NCBI RefSeq assembly: GCF_011316935.1
Contig: NZ_WLYS01000004.1
Location: 310,001-374,000 of the forward strand
Reading direction: 5' to 3'
DNA from: Sphingobacterium chungjuense
GTDB taxonomy: Bacteria; Bacteroidota; Bacteroidia; Sphingobacteriales; Sphingobacteriaceae
Length of the DNA: 64,000 nt
Position 1 is the stretch's first letter, and the number at the start of each line of letters is the position of its first letter. The position numbers were made by a program, and so were the translations under genes. Shown in pieces: positions 63,483-64,000 of this stretch. The notes beneath the pieces were generated by a model. The model searched no databases. It saw nothing but the letters and a program-made list of their open reading frames with translations, and was not told where the DNA came from.

Positions 63483-64000
63483 ATGCATAAAGACGATTCC
63501 AAAATCATACGCAATCAGGTTCCTCGTTCGGATAAAAGAGAGCACTCTGCACCTTTGTATTTAACGTCCAGCTTTATCTTCGATAGCGCAGAGCAAGGGC
63601 GTGCTATCTTCGCAGAAGAGGAAGAGGGAATGGTATACTCTAGGTATTCCAATCCAAATACAGATGAGTTTATCAGCAAAGTATGTATTATGGAAGGTGC
63701 TGAAGCTGGCTTATCTTTTTCGTCGGGTATGGCGGCAGTATTTGCGTCTTTTGCAGCCTTTATTCATAGTGGCGACCACATTGTATCGAGCCGAGCCATC
63801 TTCGGATCTACACATCAATTGTTTACGCAACTTTTCCCGCGCTGGGGCGTTACCACGACGTACGTCGACGGTGTTGACAAAGCGCAATGGGAAGAAGCGA
63901 TTCAAGAAAACACGAAAATCATCTTTTTAGAATCACCTTCCAATCCCGGTTTAGAATTAGTGGACTTGGAGTGGTTGGGCAAATTCAAAGAGAAATATCC
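63483..64000 (+). CDS. Trans-sulfuration PLP enzyme (cystathionine synthase / O-acyl-homoserine sulfhydrylase type), 3' part beyond window
   Basis: 172 codons to the window edge. N-terminal APLYLTSSFIFDSAEQG, VYSRYSNPNT and LSFSSGMAAVFASFAAFIHSGDHIVSSRAIFGSTHQLF are the Cys/Met-metabolism PLP family signatures; the PLP lysine would lie beyond the edge. IIFLESPSNPGLELVD fits the Asp-containing PLP region just starting. It probably makes homocysteine or cystathionine for methionine synthesis. Which acyl-homoserine it uses cannot be told from this fragment. Confidence 0.9.
   Translation, partial: MHKDDSKIIRNQVPRSDKREHSAPLYLTSSFIFDSAEQGRAIFAEEEEGMVYSRYSNPNTDEFISKVCIMEGAEAGLSFSSGMAAVFASFAAFIHSGDHIVSSRAIFGSTHQLFTQLFPRWGVTTTYVDGVDKAQWEEAIQENTKIIFLESPSNPGLELVDLEWLGKFKEKY

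Overview
The window looks like a chromosome segment of a Bacteroidota bacterium, most likely Sphingobacteriaceae (Sphingobacterium or Pedobacter-like). The reasons are a SusC-type TonB-dependent receptor, Bacteroidota-type promoters (TTTG / TAnnTTTG) with little Shine-Dalgarno sequence, a Thr-Tyr-Gly-Thr tRNA cluster before tuf, GH92 and GH43 enzymes, DUF2911, and many 800-residue FtsX/MacB-like permeases typical of this phylum. Names come from reading the sequence only; no database search was made.

Layout. 1-2097 (minus) is the N-terminal part of a SusC receptor cut by the window edge. 2479-6820 (plus) holds a FAH-family enzyme, an M23 peptidase, a Bcp peroxiredoxin and glyS. 7039-9850 (minus) is the translation block nusG, secE, tRNA-Trp, tuf and four tRNAs, with a terminator and a second promoter between tuf and tRNA-Trp. 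10137-16024 holds an outer-membrane barrel protein, a shortened methyltransferase relative and a three-gene flavin-monooxygenase operon (one LLM, two SfnB/DszC-like).

The core of the window, 16090-53393, is an export system. A minus-strand unit encodes TolC, an NtrC-type activator and its kinase. Divergent from it is an operon with an HlyD-type adaptor, an ABC ATPase and six large permeases. After a 5 kb stretch of unrelated small genes comes a second permease operon with three more permeases, one frameshifted at a run of eight T, and a TSGGS-repeat protein. Further on is a solitary second ATPase. The tolC/hlyD intergenic region, the second permease operon and the second ATPase all carry 16-bp palindromes TGTTC-N6-GAACA in pairs 21-22 bp apart. 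In each case a sigma-54-like -24 GG lies 54-55 bp downstream. This ties the dispersed pieces to the neighbouring NtrC-like regulator as one regulon: nine permeases, two ATPases, one adaptor and one TolC.

Between the second permease operon and the second ATPase lie a solitary GIY-YIG endonuclease gene flanked by 114-bp direct copies of a REP-like palindrome, and a GH43 enzyme. 53483-58858 (minus) is a glycan/protein degradation operon: a BSP-type metallopeptidase followed by two GH92 mannosidases. 59062-62065 is a two-component system plus a SirB1-like protein. 62096-63331 is a lipoprotein of unknown role, and the window ends inside a trans-sulfuration enzyme gene that appears to have a leaderless promoter.
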